A DNA stretch of 25,914 bases from an uncultured Bryobacterales bacterium (lineage in GTDB: Bacteria > Acidobacteriota > Terriglobia > Bryobacterales > Bryobacteraceae), in NCBI GenBank assembly GCA_937959285.1, contig CALGAR010000083.1, forward strand, positions 1 to 25,914. The letters are read 5' to 3'. Position numbers and translations under genes: made by a program. Each line of letters begins with the position of its first letter. The stretch's first letter is position 1. A model generated the notes under the pieces. It saw only the letters and a program-made list of their open reading frames with translations, did not search any database and had not been told where the DNA came from. This document shows, one piece after another, positions 25,635 to 25,914 of this stretch.

Positions 25635-25914
25635 ATGTTCCACCCGCTGTCAGTCTACGTGGGCCTGCGCTACGTTCGCGCGCGGTCCCACAAGTTCTTC
25701 GTCTCGTTCATCACCTGGGTGTCGCTCGGCGGCGTCTGCGTGGGGGTGGCGGCGCTCATCGTCATCCTGTCGGTGATGAACGGCTTCGAAGGGGAGCTGC
25801 GCGACCGGTTGCTGTCACTCAGCGCGCATGCGCGCGTGGTCGCTTCCGAGAGCGGCCCGTCGGTGAGAAGGAGTACCGGGCAGTGGATCGCTGCGGCGGA
25901 AGCCGCGCGCCGCG
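25635..25914 (+). CDS. lolC: LolC/LolE-type lipoprotein-releasing ABC transporter permease, N-terminal part
   Basis: The open frame from the ATG at 25635 runs off the right edge after 93 codons. Residues 1-20 (MFHPLSVYVGLRYVRARSHK) are the cytoplasmic lead-in typical of the family. Residues ~22-50 form the first transmembrane helix with the signature ALIVILSVMNGFEGELRDRLLS, after which the periplasmic domain begins. LolCDE extracts lipoproteins from the inner membrane and passes them to LolA. The family call is firm; choosing LolC over LolE rests on resemblance only. The wording is closest to gammaproteobacterial proteins as I remember them. The start codon lacks a strong Shine-Dalgarno sequence. 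The rest of the gene and lolD would be expected to the right. Confidence 0.85.
   Translation, partial: MFHPLSVYVGLRYVRARSHKFFVSFITWVSLGGVCVGVAALIVILSVMNGFEGELRDRLLSLSAHARVVASESGPSVRRSTGQWIAAAEAARR

Overview
The window looks like chromosomal DNA of an Acidobacteriota bacterium of the Solibacterales/Bryobacterales type. The large subtilase at 568-3771 ends in a region that reads like the Solibacter-type C-terminal domain, a lineage hallmark. The 1179-residue Oar-like receptor with an N-terminal carboxypeptidase-regulatory domain belongs to a family strongly expanded in that group. Base composition is GC-rich and even over most of the window. The last ~0.8 kb (about 25,080-25,914) looks different: it encodes a small exported protein and the start of a LolC-type permease, both of which read as gammaproteobacterial. 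I suspect an assembly junction near 25,075-25,170.

Layout. (1) 1-3771, minus strand: two tandem secreted subtilisin-like proteases of related architecture, the second cut by the window edge. (2) 3929-9876, plus strand: a seven-gene F-type ATP synthase cluster in the order b', b, delta, alpha, gamma, beta, epsilon. The genes for the membrane subunits a and c are absent. (3) 9877-12471: a lone UPF1/DNA2-like superfamily 1 helicase. It is bracketed by short, imperfect direct repeats and ends at a strong hairpin between convergent genes. (4) 12472-16011, minus strand: an Oar-like TonB-dependent outer-membrane receptor. (5) 16301-25073, minus strand: a tightly packed set of three genes, transcribed from high to low coordinates. 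They are a ~108-residue protein, an 1103-residue almost purely helical repeat protein, and a 1722-residue RHS protein. The RHS part is only the first ~465 residues. It is followed by ~1250 residues carrying repeated beta-rich modules, an HEMRH metallopeptidase-like motif and Ig-like C-terminal domains. (6) 25172-25914: the apparently foreign end.

The ATP synthase genes encode the complete F1 catalytic head (alpha, beta, gamma, delta, epsilon) plus a b/b' stator pair, which need subunits a and c from another locus. The protease, receptor and RHS genes all suggest an envelope and secreted-protein lifestyle. The best candidate for an undescribed system is the RHS/helical-protein/small-protein gene set. 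Its co-expression is supported by a 3-nt gap and by a 38-nt overlap with a well-placed ribosome-binding site, but its function is inference only.
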